Assembly: GCA_047722305.1 (NCBI GenBank)
Contig: JBDNYM010000005.1
Span: 1-64,000, forward strand
Direction: 5' to 3'
Length of the DNA stretch: 64,000 nucleotides
DNA from: JAKVJE01 sp047722305
Lineage (GTDB): Bacteria; Actinomycetota; Actinomycetes; Actinomycetales; Microbacteriaceae
Shown here piece by piece: positions 8,063 to 15,923 of the stretch. The notes beneath the pieces were generated by a model. That model made no database searches and was not told where the DNA came from. It saw nothing but the letters and a program-made list of their open reading frames with translations. The translations under genes and the position numbers were made by a program. Numbering within the stretch: position 1 is the first letter of the stretch; each line of letters starts with the position of its first letter.

Positions 8063-8812
8063 ATGACCGAATCATCCGGCATCCCTGGGGCCGACCGCAC
8101 CGGGCGGTCTCATCCCGGAGAGCAACACGGAGGCGCAGTCGATGCTCGCCTCAACTGGCTGCGAGCAGGCGTGCTCGGAGCAAACGACGGGATCGTGTCG
8201 GTGGCCGGCACCGTGCTCGGAGTCGCCGGCGCGACCAGCAGCACCTTCGCCATCGCCACCGCCGGCATCGCCAGCCTATGCGCCGGCGCCTTCTCCATGG
8301 CCGGCGGCGAGTACGTCTCTGTCAGCACCCAGCGTGACACCGAGCGCGCCCTCATCGCCAAGGAGCTCCATGAGCTCAGAACCATGCCAGACACCGAACT
8401 CGAAGAGCTCACCGGCCTCTACCAGCAGCGGGGGCTCAGCAGCAGCACCGCCCGGCTCGTGGCCGAGGAGCTCACCGCCCACGACGCTCTCCACGCCCAC
8501 GCCGAGGTGGAACTCGGCATCGACCCCGATGCCTACACGAACCCCTGGGCAGCGGCGCTGTCATCGCTGATCGCCTTCACCATCGGAGCGGCGCTCCCGC
8601 TCATCGTCATTTTCCTGCCGCTGGGCGGCCGTGGCGAGATCGCGACGGTGGCGGCCGTCGCCGGTGGCCTACTGCTGACCGGCTACGTCAGCGCCCGCCT
8701 CGGCGGGGCTCCCCCGCTGCGCGCTGTGCTGCGCAACGTCGGCATGGGCCTGCTCACCATGCTGGTCACGTATCTGATCGGCCGTCTGTTCGGCACCATC
8801 GTCGGGGGGTGA
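8063..8812 (+). CDS. VIT1/CCC1-family divalent metal transporter
   Basis: 249 residues. LRAGVLGANDGIVSVAGTVL is the first-helix signature of the VIT family, and the protein continues with a charged central helical region (residues ~85-165, rich in Glu) and three closing membrane helices. VIT/CCC1 proteins export Fe2+ or Mn2+ from the cytosol; the acidic middle region corresponds to their metal-binding hub. The start at 8063 has GGCGGA just upstream; an in-frame ATG at 8009 is less likely. It appears monocistronic. Confidence 0.88.
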   Translation: MTESSGIPGADRTGRSHPGEQHGGAVDARLNWLRAGVLGANDGIVSVAGTVLGVAGATSSTFAIATAGIASLCAGAFSMAGGEYVSVSTQRDTERALIAKELHELRTMPDTELEELTGLYQQRGLSSSTARLVAEELTAHDALHAHAEVELGIDPDAYTNPWAAALSSLIAFTIGAALPLIVIFLPLGGRGEIATVAAVAGGLLLTGYVSARLGGAPPLRAVLRNVGMGLLTMLVTYLIGRLFGTIVGG

Positions 8813-9110
8813 GCAGATGAACGGAGTCGGACTGATCCGAGCGGTGCGTCGCGCCGGCATCCGCACGCTCCTTCCTCCTGTTGCCCGCCCTCGGCAGCAT
8901 GTCGCACCACGTCTCCGGCCTCGACGGCGGTGTCAGCAATACCGTTAGGCCCTTCAACTTTGACGAGCTGGCAGCCCGCCTGCTCTCCTTGTGCCAGACC
9001 TTCACCGCGCAGGGCGAGCACCGAATGGTCGACGGCAGACAGCACTGCTCGGCCCCGGCAGCTTCTACGGCGCCGGAGGCGCTAACTGTACCGGCCGTGA
9101 CGTTGGCGAC

Positions 9111-9138
9111 ACTTCGGGGATTTGACTTCGGGGATTTG
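9111..9138. repeat. Tandem duplication, 2 x 14 bp
   Basis: ACTTCGGGGATTTG occurs twice back to back (9111-9124 and 9125-9138) with no mismatch. It lies ten bases left of the large palindrome. Confidence 0.85.
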
Positions 9139-9147
9139 TAACGCGAC

Positions 9148-9199
9148 GAGGCCTCCTGGCTTGAGGGAGCTGTCTAGTCAGACCCTCTCAGGAGGCCTC
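9148..9199. repeat. 52-bp inverted repeat / hairpin
   Basis: GAGGCCTCCTG (9148-9158) and CAGGAGGCCTC (9189-9199) are perfect 11-base inverted arms. Inside them GAGGG/CCCTC and CTG/CAG can also pair, so nearly the whole 52 bases can fold into one stem. There is no T-run after it, so a simple terminator is less likely than a transposon or recombination end. Origin unknown. Confidence 0.75.
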
Positions 9200-9342
9200 T
9201 GCGTCCCCCGCTTATGCCCGAGCGTTTGTGCCGCGTCCTCTCCATTCGGTCCTGTTTCGCCGCTCCGGGTGGAGCCGTGCCTCGAAGTACCGCCGGTTCG
9301 GGAGATAGGGCAGGCACCCGGTCCGTGCCCAGCCTCGAAAGC

Positions 9343-9600
9343 TCAGTCTCCGTAGTCCATGCGGACGATCTCCGGGTCTTTCACGAGGTAGTCGCCGACA
9401 TGGGCCAGGAACTTCTGGAAGTGCGGGGTGCCGTTGTGCAACTCCACCGCGGCGGCGTCGGCCCAGTGCTCGATGATCTCGTACTGGTCTTCGGAGCCCA
9501 GCCGGCGGTAGTGGGCGTAGTCGCGGTTCCCGGCCTCGCCGCGCGAGCCCTGCACCAGCTCGTCGATGAACCGCTCGTACGTCGCCCCGGGGCACCGGAC
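9343..9600 (-). pseudogene. Truncated antibiotic biosynthesis monooxygenase (ABM) domain protein
   Basis: The minus-strand frame reads ...PGATYERFIDELVQGSRG, then DYAHYRRLGSEDQYEIIEHW, ending VRMDYGD. This is most of an ABM/putative quinol monooxygenase fold (normally ~95-100 residues). An in-frame TGA lies directly before the first residues at 9600, and no matching N-terminus is found in any frame beyond it, so the first ~10-15 residues are missing. A GTG at 9555 could start a 70-residue fragment, but that would lack the first strand. Best read as a broken gene. Confidence 0.6.
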
Positions 9601-9670
9601 TCAGAATGCTCCGGCTCAGACGGTCTCCGCAGGATGGCGCGATAGATGGCCTCCAGATGCCGAGCGACCT

Positions 9671-10155
9671 TCACAGAGCGAAAAGATCACGGCCGGAGAT
9701 GGCGACGACCGGCACGATGCCGATCGAGCTGACGAGTGCGGCGCCGTCGAAATCGGCGAGGTCGCGCAGATTGGCCGGCTCCGCCCGCGAGGGGATGCCG
9801 GCCGTGGGGAGCGCCCGGTCGAGCAGCTGCCAGGTGATGCCGGGCAGTGCCGGGCCGGCCGGCCAGACGACCTCGCCCCGCGGGCGAAGGCGATGTTCGC
9901 GGTCGTGGCCTCGGCGATGCCGCCGGCGGCGTCCACGAGCAGAGCGTCGTCGAATCCCGCCGCCTGCGCCTGTCGCGCGTACTGAATCCGGGGGGAAGGC
10001 GCCGACGTGCTCGGCCCCGGGCACGCCCCGCACCCATTCCACCACGGTCAGCCGCACTGGCCGCGGGTCCGCCTCCGGCTCGACCGGCGGCCGGACCGCG
10101 GTGAGGACGGCCGTCGATGAGCACCTCGGGATCGTCGACCACCTTGCCAGGCTAG
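9671..10155 (-). pseudogene. Aminotransferase class IV (PabC/Dat-like) remnant with frameshifts
   Basis: Three minus-strand frames must be joined to read the family. KVVDDPEVLIDG starts it; VRLTVVEWVRGVPGAEHVGA follows in a second frame; RIQYARQAQAAGFDDALLVD with AAGGIAEATTANIAFARG follows in a third; then the second frame resumes with WPAGPALPGITWQLLDRALP. The last part is the class IV signature region for PLP-dependent aminotransferases and aminodeoxychorismate lyases. Two of the shifts fall at homopolymers (six G near 9989-9994 and GGGG near 9880). A stop precedes the first piece, so the N-terminal half is gone. Either real decay or uncorrected indels plus truncation. Confidence 0.65.
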
Positions 10156-10198
10156 CGCCGGCCCCGGGTGCGATTCCGCAGCCGATGCGCACGGGCCG

Positions 10199-10960
10199 CT
10201 AGGCGGTACGCCGCCGGTAGAGGAGCAGGGCGAACAGGTACGCCGCCGCCAGGATGCCGATGCACCAGGCGAGAGCCGTCCAGAGGTCGGAGCCGACGCC
10301 CTGTCCGGAGAGCAGGTCGCGGATCGCGTTCACGATGGGCGTGGCCGGCTGGTGCTCGGCGAACCACCGCACCGGCCCCGGCATCGACCCGGTCGGCACG
10401 AATGCGGAGCTGATGAACGGCAGAAAGATGAGCGGGTAGGAGAAGGCGACCGCACCGTCCGCGCTCTTCGCGGTGAGCCCGGGGATCACGGCGAGCCAGG
10501 TGAGCGCGAGCGCGAACACCCCCAGTATCCCGGCCACGACGAGCCAGGCCCCCGCTCCGGCGGGCGATCGGAACCCGACGAGCAGCGCCACGGCCACGAC
10601 GACGGCCACGGAGACGAGATTTGCGACCATCGAGGTGATCACGTGCGACCAGAGGGCGGCGCTGCGCGCGACGGGCATGGAGCGGAAGCGATCGAGGATG
10701 CCGCTCTGCAGGTCGGTGAACAGCCGGAACGCCGTGTACGAGACGCCGGAGGCGATGGTCATCAGCAGGATGCCCGGCAGCAGGTAGTCGATGTAGCCGG
10801 CGCCGCCGACGTCGATCGCGCCGCCGAACACGTAGACGAACAGCAGCATCATGGCGATCGGCATCAGCGCGGTCGTCATGATCGTGTCGAGGCTGCGGCT
10901 GACGTGGCGCAGCAGCCGCCCGGTCAGGGTCGCCGTGTCGGCGATGAGACGAGTGGTCAT
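10199..10960 (-). CDS. ABC-2 type drug exporter permease (DrrB-like)
   Basis: 253 residues with six membrane helices in the ABC-2 arrangement, starting MTTRLIADTATLTGRLLRHV, close to daunorubicin-resistance DrrB proteins. The conserved region ending RSAALWSHVIT and the final helix LFALLLYRRRTA are typical. Its ATG overlaps the stop of the ATPase gene (ATGA at 10957-10960), so the two subunits are made together. The complex would export amphipathic drugs or lipids from the cytoplasm or inner leaflet. Confidence 0.9.
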   Translation of the reverse strand: MTTRLIADTATLTGRLLRHVSRSLDTIMTTALMPIAMMLLFVYVFGGAIDVGGAGYIDYLLPGILLMTIASGVSYTAFRLFTDLQSGILDRFRSMPVARSAALWSHVITSMVANLVSVAVVVAVALLVGFRSPAGAGAWLVVAGILGVFALALTWLAVIPGLTAKSADGAVAFSYPLIFLPFISSAFVPTGSMPGPVRWFAEHQPATPIVNAIRDLLSGQGVGSDLWTALAWCIGILAAAYLFALLLYRRRTA

Positions 10961-11799
10961 CGGAGGGCCTCCCGCTCCGCCGTCTCTCCGTCGGATGAGC
11001 TCTCGGCTCCATCCCCGCCCTCCGCCTCCGCCTCGCCGACGATCGCGAGGAAGACGTCCTCCAGGCTCGGCTGCTTCTCGACGTACTCGACCCGAGTCGG
11101 CGGCAGCAGCCTCCTGAGCTCTTCGAGCGTGCCGTCGACGATGATCCGTCCCCGGTGCAGGATGGCGATCCGGTCGGCGAGGGCCTCCGCCTCATCCAGA
11201 TACTGCGTGGTGAGCAGCACGGTCGTTCCACGCTGGGACAGCTCCCTGACCGTCCGCCACACTTCGATCCTGGCCTCCGGATCCAGCCCGGTGGTCGGCT
11301 CGTCGAGGAAGACGATCGGCGGATCCCCGATCAGGCTCATCGCGATGTCCAGCCGGCGGCGCATGCCCCCGGAGTAGGTCGACGCCTTCCTGCCCCCGGC
11401 GTCGACGAGGGAGAACCGCTTCAGCAGGTCGTCCGCGATCGCGGCGGGCCCGGCGAGGTGCCGCAACCGGGCGACGAGCGCGAGGTTCTCGCGCCCGGTG
11501 AGGATCCCGTCCACCGCGGCGAACTGCCCGGTGAGGCTGATCGACTCGCGGACCTTCTCCGGCCGGTGCACCACGTCGAATCCGTTCACCGCCGCCCGAC
11601 CGGCATCGGGCTTCAGCAGGGTGGACAGGATGCGGATCAGCGTGGTCTTCCCGGCGCCGTTCGTACCGAGCAGCGCGAGGATGCCGCCCCGGCGCACGGC
11701 GAGGTCGACGCCGCACAGCACCGGCTGCGTCCCGAACGACCGGCGCAGCCCCCGCACCTCGATGGCGGGGTCGGCCAGAGGCCCCGCAGCCGCGTTCAT
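10957..11799 (-). CDS. ABC transporter ATP-binding protein (DrrA-like)
   Basis: 280 residues. Walker A GTNGAGKTT, signature STYSGGMRRRLDIAMSL, Walker B PPIVFLDEPTTGLD and the switch histidine after TTVLLTTQY are in order. The C-terminal extension (about 230-280) is typical of DrrA drug exporters. It couples by four-base overlaps both to the DUF1048 gene upstream and to the permease downstream, forming a PadR-DUF1048-ATPase-permease operon. Confidence 0.92.
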   Translation of the reverse strand: MNAAAGPLADPAIEVRGLRRSFGTQPVLCGVDLAVRRGGILALLGTNGAGKTTLIRILSTLLKPDAGRAAVNGFDVVHRPEKVRESISLTGQFAAVDGILTGRENLALVARLRHLAGPAAIADDLLKRFSLVDAGGRKASTYSGGMRRRLDIAMSLIGDPPIVFLDEPTTGLDPEARIEVWRTVRELSQRGTTVLLTTQYLDEAEALADRIAILHRGRIIVDGTLEELRRLLPPTRVEYVEKQPSLEDVFLAIVGEAEAEGGDGAESSSDGETAEREALR

Positions 11800-12203
11800 C
11801 GGTGTTCCTCGGCATCCGCGCCGGTCGCGTCATCGTGCTGCTCCCGCTCGGCCCGGGTGATCGACTCGGTCAGTTTGCGCCGCTCCGCGTCGATCCAGCG
11901 GTGCTCCGGATAGTTGCTCGCGAACTCCTCGGCGAAGGCCGCCGGGTCGTCCCCGATGAGCTCCCGGATGGGGGTGCGTGCGGCTGCCGCCTGCTCGAAC
12001 AGGTCGGCGAGGTCTTCGTAGAGCGCCGACCAGCTGCCGCCGCTGGCCCCGCCCGCCCCAGTGGCGTTGAGATACCGCTTGACGGCATCGGCGGCGCTGC
12101 GATAGCCGTCCGGCAGAGCTTTGAGCCGGGTCATGCTGTCGCGCCACCGGCGCTTGTCGTCGAGGTCTCCGGTCACCGTCTCGATCAGCCTCTTGATGTC
12201 CAT
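11796..12203 (-). CDS. DUF1048-family protein
   Basis: 135 residues, mostly helical and charged, opening MDIKRLIETVTGDLDDKRRW with a central DLADLFEQAAA and WIDAERRKLTESITRAE. DUF1048 proteins are small helical proteins repeatedly found beside PadR regulators and ABC exporters; their function is not established. Here it lies between padR and the ATPase gene and overlaps the latter's start, so it is co-expressed and probably modulates the exporter or regulator. Confidence 0.82.
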   Translation of the reverse strand: MDIKRLIETVTGDLDDKRRWRDSMTRLKALPDGYRSAADAVKRYLNATGAGGASGGSWSALYEDLADLFEQAAAARTPIRELIGDDPAAFAEEFASNYPEHRWIDAERRKLTESITRAEREQHDDATGADAEEHR

Positions 12204-12244
12204 CTATCGCTCCTCGTCTTCGTCATGGATTCCTGGCCCGGCAC

Positions 12245-12631
12245 TCACGCCGCGTCGCCTCCCGGATCTGCCGGCGGGACGTCCCCGGTTTCGGCGGTGA
12301 CATCGCGCCCGCCTCCGCGCAGCCCTTCCAGCTGCTGAGACAGGAAGCTCCAGTTCCCCCAGAACTCGTCCAGGCTCCGCCGACCGGCCGCGCTCAGCGA
12401 GTAGACCTTGCGCGGCGGGCCCTTCTCCGAGGGGCGCCGCTCCACGACCACCAGGCCCCTTCGCTCGATCCGGACCAGCAGCGCGTAGACGGTTCCCTCG
12501 GCGATGCCGTCGAACCCCCTCCGGCGCAGCTGTGCGGTGATCTCGTAGCCGTAGGCCGGAGCGATGGCGAGCACGGCGAGCACGACGCCTTCGAGCACGC
12601 CTTTGAGCATCTCCGTGCGCGGTCTTCCCAT
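12245..12631 (-). CDS. PadR-family transcriptional repressor
   Basis: 128 residues. The PadR winged helix is clear: LKGVLEGVVLAVLAIAPAYG, then YEITAQLRRRGFDGIAEGTV and ALLVRIERRGLVVVERR, followed by GPPRKVYSLSAAGRRSL. The C-terminal helix is used for dimerisation. It is the first gene of the drug-export operon, and an inverted repeat lies 12-44 bases upstream over the predicted -10 box, so autorepression relieved by a ligand of the exporter is likely. SD GAGGTGGGG precedes the ATG. Confidence 0.9.
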   Translation of the reverse strand: MGRPRTEMLKGVLEGVVLAVLAIAPAYGYEITAQLRRRGFDGIAEGTVYALLVRIERRGLVVVERRPSEKGPPRKVYSLSAAGRRSLDEFWGNWSFLSQQLEGLRGGGRDVTAETGDVPPADPGGDAA

Positions 12632-12642
12632 GCCCCACCTCG

Positions 12643-12675
12643 ACTATTCACTGTTGCTAGGTACCAGTAGATAGT
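12643..12675 (-). promoter_or_regulatory. Candidate PadR operator overlapping the operon promoter
   Basis: ACTATTCACTG (12643-12653) and CAGTAGATAGT (12665-12675) form arms of pattern ACTAT-NN-ACTG and its complement around 11 bases. On the minus strand the distal arm lies against TACTAT, a good -10 hexamer, so a bound repressor would cover the promoter. Symmetry and position only. Confidence 0.5.
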
Positions 12676-12767
12676 ATCACCAAGTAGCGGGCTGTAGGAC
12701 CGCCCCATTCACGGCGCTGCGATCGGGGACGCGGCGTCATCCGACCCCGCCGCCAGGGCCGCACGGG

Positions 12768-13148
12768 TCAGCGCGAGGAGTCCTCATCCCGCAGCCGCTC
12801 CAGGGTCGCCAGCCGGTCCTCGATCGCCGCGGCGTCGGCGGACAGCTCGTCGATCTGCGCCCGGATGCGCGCCAGCTGCCCACGCAGGGCGGGCGCGACC
12901 CGCGGGCACGCGACCAGCTGCGGCGCCGCCCCCTCCCCGACCGTGCACGGCAGCACCAGCCGCACCGCGGACAGCGGCAGGCCGGCGCGGGACAGGGCCA
13001 CGATCCGGGCGGCGGCCGTCATCACATCCTCGTCGTACTCGCGGTAGCCGTTCGCCCCCCGCAGCGGCGCGATCAGCCCCTCGGCCTCGTAGTAGCGCAG
13101 CATCCGCGGGGTCGTCCCCGCCCTCCGAGCCGCCTCGCCGATGCGCAT
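12768..13148 (-). CDS. MerR-family transcriptional regulator
   Basis: 126 residues from the ATG at 13148. MRIGEAARRAGTTPRMLRYY and the following GLIAP...GYREYDEDV are the MerR DNA-binding fold; residues 75-125 form the dimerisation coiled coil (LARIRAQIDELSADAAAIED). Two cysteines (PCTVG and VACPR) lie at the hinge to the effector part, but the pattern is not a known metal site. It is divergent from an MFS efflux gene and the shared intergenic region has a MerR-type promoter, so it probably activates that gene on binding a drug. Confidence 0.87.
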   Translation of the reverse strand: MRIGEAARRAGTTPRMLRYYEAEGLIAPLRGANGYREYDEDVMTAAARIVALSRAGLPLSAVRLVLPCTVGEGAAPQLVACPRVAPALRGQLARIRAQIDELSADAAAIEDRLATLERLRDEDSSR

Positions 13149-13168
13149 GGCTCCTCCGTCCCGCCGCC

Positions 13169-13200
13169 TTGACCTTGACACCACTGTCAGACCTTAGCCT
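13169..13200 (+). promoter_or_regulatory. MerR-type overlong promoter of the MFS gene
   Basis: TTGACC (13169-13174) and TAGCCT (13195-13200) are 20 bases apart, longer than the usual 17 and typical of MerR-activated promoters. The dyad TGACA-CCAC-TGTCA (13176-13189) sits exactly in the spacer. A start of transcription about seven bases after the -10 box lies downstream of the ATG at 13203, which favours the GTG at 13260 as the real MFS start. Confidence 0.55.
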
Positions 13201-13259
13201 CAATGCGTTCGCGCACTTACGCGCCCGATTCGATACTCCGCAACCTCTGGAGATGTGCC

Positions 13260-14435
13260 GTGAGAAGATCCATCCCGCTGTTCTTCGCCCTGATGTTCCT
13301 CGTGGGGACGGACACGTTCCTCGTCTCCCCGCTGCTGCCGACGCTGTCGGCCCTGTACCGCATCCCGACCGCCCAGTCCGGCTGGATCACCAGCGCCTAC
13401 GCCATCGGCTACCTCGTCTTCGCCCTGCTCGCCGGACCGCTCTCGGACCACGGCGACAAGAAGCGGGTGCTGGTGCTCGGGTTTCTGGGCTTCGCCGTCT
13501 CGACCTCCCTGTGCGCCCTGGCCGTCACGTTCCCGCTGATGCTGCTGTTCCGCTTCCTCGCCGGGGCGTGCGCCGCCGTCGCCAGCCCGCAGATCTGGGC
13601 GTCGATCCCGCTGCTCGTCGACCGGCAGCACCTCATCCGGGCGATGGGATACGTCAGCGCCGCCCTGTCCGTGTCGCAGCTCGCCGGGGTGCCGATCGGC
13701 AGTTTCCTCGCCGCGGCGTCCTGGCGGCTCCCGTTCATGGCGATCGGCGGCGCCTCGCTCGTGATGTGCCTGGCGGCCTGGCGGCGGCTGCCGCCGCTCG
13801 TCGCGCCCGAGGCAGCACCCCCGACGCCCGCCCCACGGCCCGGCATCCTCGCGACGTACCGGGCGGTGCTCGCGAACCGGACGTCCGTCACCGTGCTGCT
13901 GGGCTACTTCCTGTTCCAGGCCGGCAACTTCGCCGTGCTCAACTTCATCGGCACGTGGATGTACCGGGACTTCGCCCTCCCGCTCACGGGCATCGGCACG
14001 GCGATGATCTTCATCGGCGCCGGCAACCTGATCGGCACCGTGTTCGGCAGCCGGCTCTCCGAACGGATCGGGCTGCGCGGATCGCTCATCCTCGGGTTCG
14101 CGGCGCTGCTCTTCCTCTACCTGCTGCTGCCGTTCGCCCCCAACGCGCCGCTGGCGACGGCCGGGCTGACGCTCGTGATGCTCGTCAACGGCTTCATCTT
14201 CCCGCTGTTCATGACGCTGCTGCAGAGCACCTCGACCGGCGCGCGCAGCACCATGTCGTCCCTCGGCAACGCGGCCATGTACGCCGGATCGAGCGTCGCC
14301 GGGGTCGTGGGCGGCGGGCTGATCTCCGCCTTCCCGGGCCTCTTCGGCATCGCCGGGTTCACCATCGTCGCGTACGCCCTCTCGCTCGCGACCTACGCGG
14401 CCGGCGGGAGCCTGCGGCGCGACCGAGGTGAGTAA
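13260..14435 (+). CDS. MFS drug efflux transporter (DHA1 type)
   Basis: 391 residues from GTG at 13260, which has GGAG at 13249-13252. The in-frame ATG at 13203 would precede the predicted transcription start. Twelve membrane helices; the loop 2-3 motif reads GPLSDHGDKKRVLVLG and helix 5 has the exporter-type SVSQLAGVPIGSFLA. DHA1 proteins exchange drugs or sugars for protons. The divergent MerR regulator suggests inducible multidrug efflux. Confidence 0.87.
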   Translation: MRRSIPLFFALMFLVGTDTFLVSPLLPTLSALYRIPTAQSGWITSAYAIGYLVFALLAGPLSDHGDKKRVLVLGFLGFAVSTSLCALAVTFPLMLLFRFLAGACAAVASPQIWASIPLLVDRQHLIRAMGYVSAALSVSQLAGVPIGSFLAAASWRLPFMAIGGASLVMCLAAWRRLPPLVAPEAAPPTPAPRPGILATYRAVLANRTSVTVLLGYFLFQAGNFAVLNFIGTWMYRDFALPLTGIGTAMIFIGAGNLIGTVFGSRLSERIGLRGSLILGFAALLFLYLLLPFAPNAPLATAGLTLVMLVNGFIFPLFMTLLQSTSTGARSTMSSLGNAAMYAGSSVAGVVGGGLISAFPGLFGIAGFTIVAYALSLATYAAGGSLRRDRGE

Positions 14436-14477
14436 AACGTGTGCAGGAGACGCGGCTGCTGCCGACACCGACACTGG

Positions 14478-14580
14478 TGCACAGCGATCGCCTGGGATGA
14501 GCCCAGCGGGCGGGGACGATCGGCCCGGTGAAGACAAACCGTCCGGCAGCCGAGAGTGCGTCCGGGGTGATCGATGTGCA
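14478..14580 (+). repeat. Palindromic intergenic repeat, copy A
   Basis: Arms TGCACAGCGATC (14478-14489) and GATCGATGTGCA (14569-14580) pair with a single G/A mismatch at the same place as in the other copies; the tail GGAGCGT follows the right arm. An extra right-arm match (TGTGCAGGAG, 14440-14449) lies just upstream, as if a second partial copy abuts it. It lies between the MFS stop and the HTH_42 gene. Confidence 0.7.
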
Positions 14581-14665
14581 GGAGCGTACGGGGACGCATG
14601 AGCAGCCCGACTTCGTGCCCGCACCCGGGACGATCAACGCCGCGCTACTACGGCAGACTTGGAGC

Positions 14666-15823
14666 ATGTCGACTTCCTCCGCACCTCGCCCCGCAACAGC
14701 CTCCGCGGCGCGGCTCACCGTCCCGCAGCTGCTCGGGCTGCGCCTGGCCTCGCAAGGGCTCGTCCCCATTGCGCCGGGCTCCCCCGCCGATCCCGCTGCC
14801 GCCTTGGAGCCAGAGTCCCGGTCCGCCGCCGTCGCCGACCGCCTCCTGGCGCTGCAGGGGCAGGACCTGCCCGGGGCGCTCTGGTCGTTCGGAGTCCGCG
14901 ACCGCACACTCACCCGGGAGGATGTCGCCGCCGCTTTCGCCCGCGGCGAGCTCGTGCGGTCGTGGCTGTTCCGCGGCACGCTGTTCATCACGTCGGCTCG
15001 TGACCTGCGCTGGCTGCTCGCGCTGAGCGCTGGCCGGGTGCTGGGCAGCAGCATCCGGCGCCGGACGCAATTGGGGCTGGACCCGGAGACGCTCGCCCGC
15101 GCCCGCGCCGCCGCCGAGGGCGCGTTGGCGGAGCATCCGGAGGGCCTCGTCCGCGCCCGGATGCTGGAGGCGTTCGAGCGGGCGGGGGTCTCCACCGCGG
15201 GCGGGCGCGGCTACCACCTGCTGTTCTGGCTGTCGGTGACCGGCGTCCTGGTGCAGGGGCCGCTGGACGGCGCCGAGCAGCGCTTCCTGCTGCTGGACGA
15301 GTGGGTGCCGACTACGCCGGGACCGACCGGGGATGAGGCCCTCGCCGAGCTGGTCGCCCGCTATGTGCGCGGGCGGGGCCCGGTCACCGAGGACGACCTG
15401 GCCTGGTGGACGAAGCTGCCCCGCGCCGACCTGCGCCGCGGCCGGGCCGCGGCCGGCGATCGGGTCGTCGCCGTGGCCCACGCCGGCCGCGAGTACCTCG
15501 TCTCCCCTGAGATGCTGGCCGCGGCGCCGCGCGCGGCCGGCGTGCACGCGCTGCCCGGCTTCGACGAATACCTGCTCGGCTACGGCGACCGCTCGCCGCA
15601 GCTGGCGCCGGCGCACGCCGCCCACATCGTCCCCGGCGGCAACGGGGTGTTCCGGGCCACGATCGTCCGCGGCGGCCGAGTCGTGGGCGTGTGGACGAGA
15701 CGCCGCACCGGCGGCGGGCTGACCGTCGCCGCCGAGCCGTTCGACGCAGAGCTGCCCGCCGCGGCCGCGCGCGGATTCGAGCAGACGGCGGCGCGCTACC
15801 GCGCATTCCTCGGCGCCGAGTGA
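14666..15823 (+). CDS. Winged-helix HTH_42 protein, YcaQ/AlkX-like DNA glycosylase family
   Basis: 385 residues from the ATG at 14666. ALQGQDLPGALWSFGVR, then FARGELVRSWLFRGTLFI, match the HTH_42 (winged helix DNA-binding) family that includes E. coli YcaQ/AlkX, which unhooks interstrand crosslinks. The C-terminal part has the typical LPGFDEYLLGYGDRS segment. It is followed in the same direction by AdaA-AlkA and Ogt, so a role in repair of alkylated or crosslinked DNA is a reasonable inference. Catalytic residues cannot be confirmed by eye in this branch. Confidence 0.8.
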   Translation: MSTSSAPRPATASAARLTVPQLLGLRLASQGLVPIAPGSPADPAAALEPESRSAAVADRLLALQGQDLPGALWSFGVRDRTLTREDVAAAFARGELVRSWLFRGTLFITSARDLRWLLALSAGRVLGSSIRRRTQLGLDPETLARARAAAEGALAEHPEGLVRARMLEAFERAGVSTAGGRGYHLLFWLSVTGVLVQGPLDGAEQRFLLLDEWVPTTPGPTGDEALAELVARYVRGRGPVTEDDLAWWTKLPRADLRRGRAAAGDRVVAVAHAGREYLVSPEMLAAAPRAAGVHALPGFDEYLLGYGDRSPQLAPAHAAHIVPGGNGVFRATIVRGGRVVGVWTRRRTGGGLTVAAEPFDAELPAAAARGFEQTAARYRAFLGAE

Positions 15824-15923
15824 GGCGACGGGGACGGACCGGCGGACGGCGCTGCACGGCCCCATCCGCTGCCATGTCCGTTTTCCGCTAGAGGTGAGTC
15901 CGCGCAGCAGGCACACTGGCTGC

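Larger units (their letters stand above)
8813..9342. other. 530-base gap, apparent genomic scar
   Basis: No frame here resembles a known protein; an 86-residue plus-strand frame (8881-9141) and two minus-strand frames overlap each other without domain content. The stretch ends with a tandem repeat (9111-9138) and a large near-palindrome (9148-9199), then two broken genes follow. Together this reads as remnant DNA from an insertion or deletion. Confidence 0.45.
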
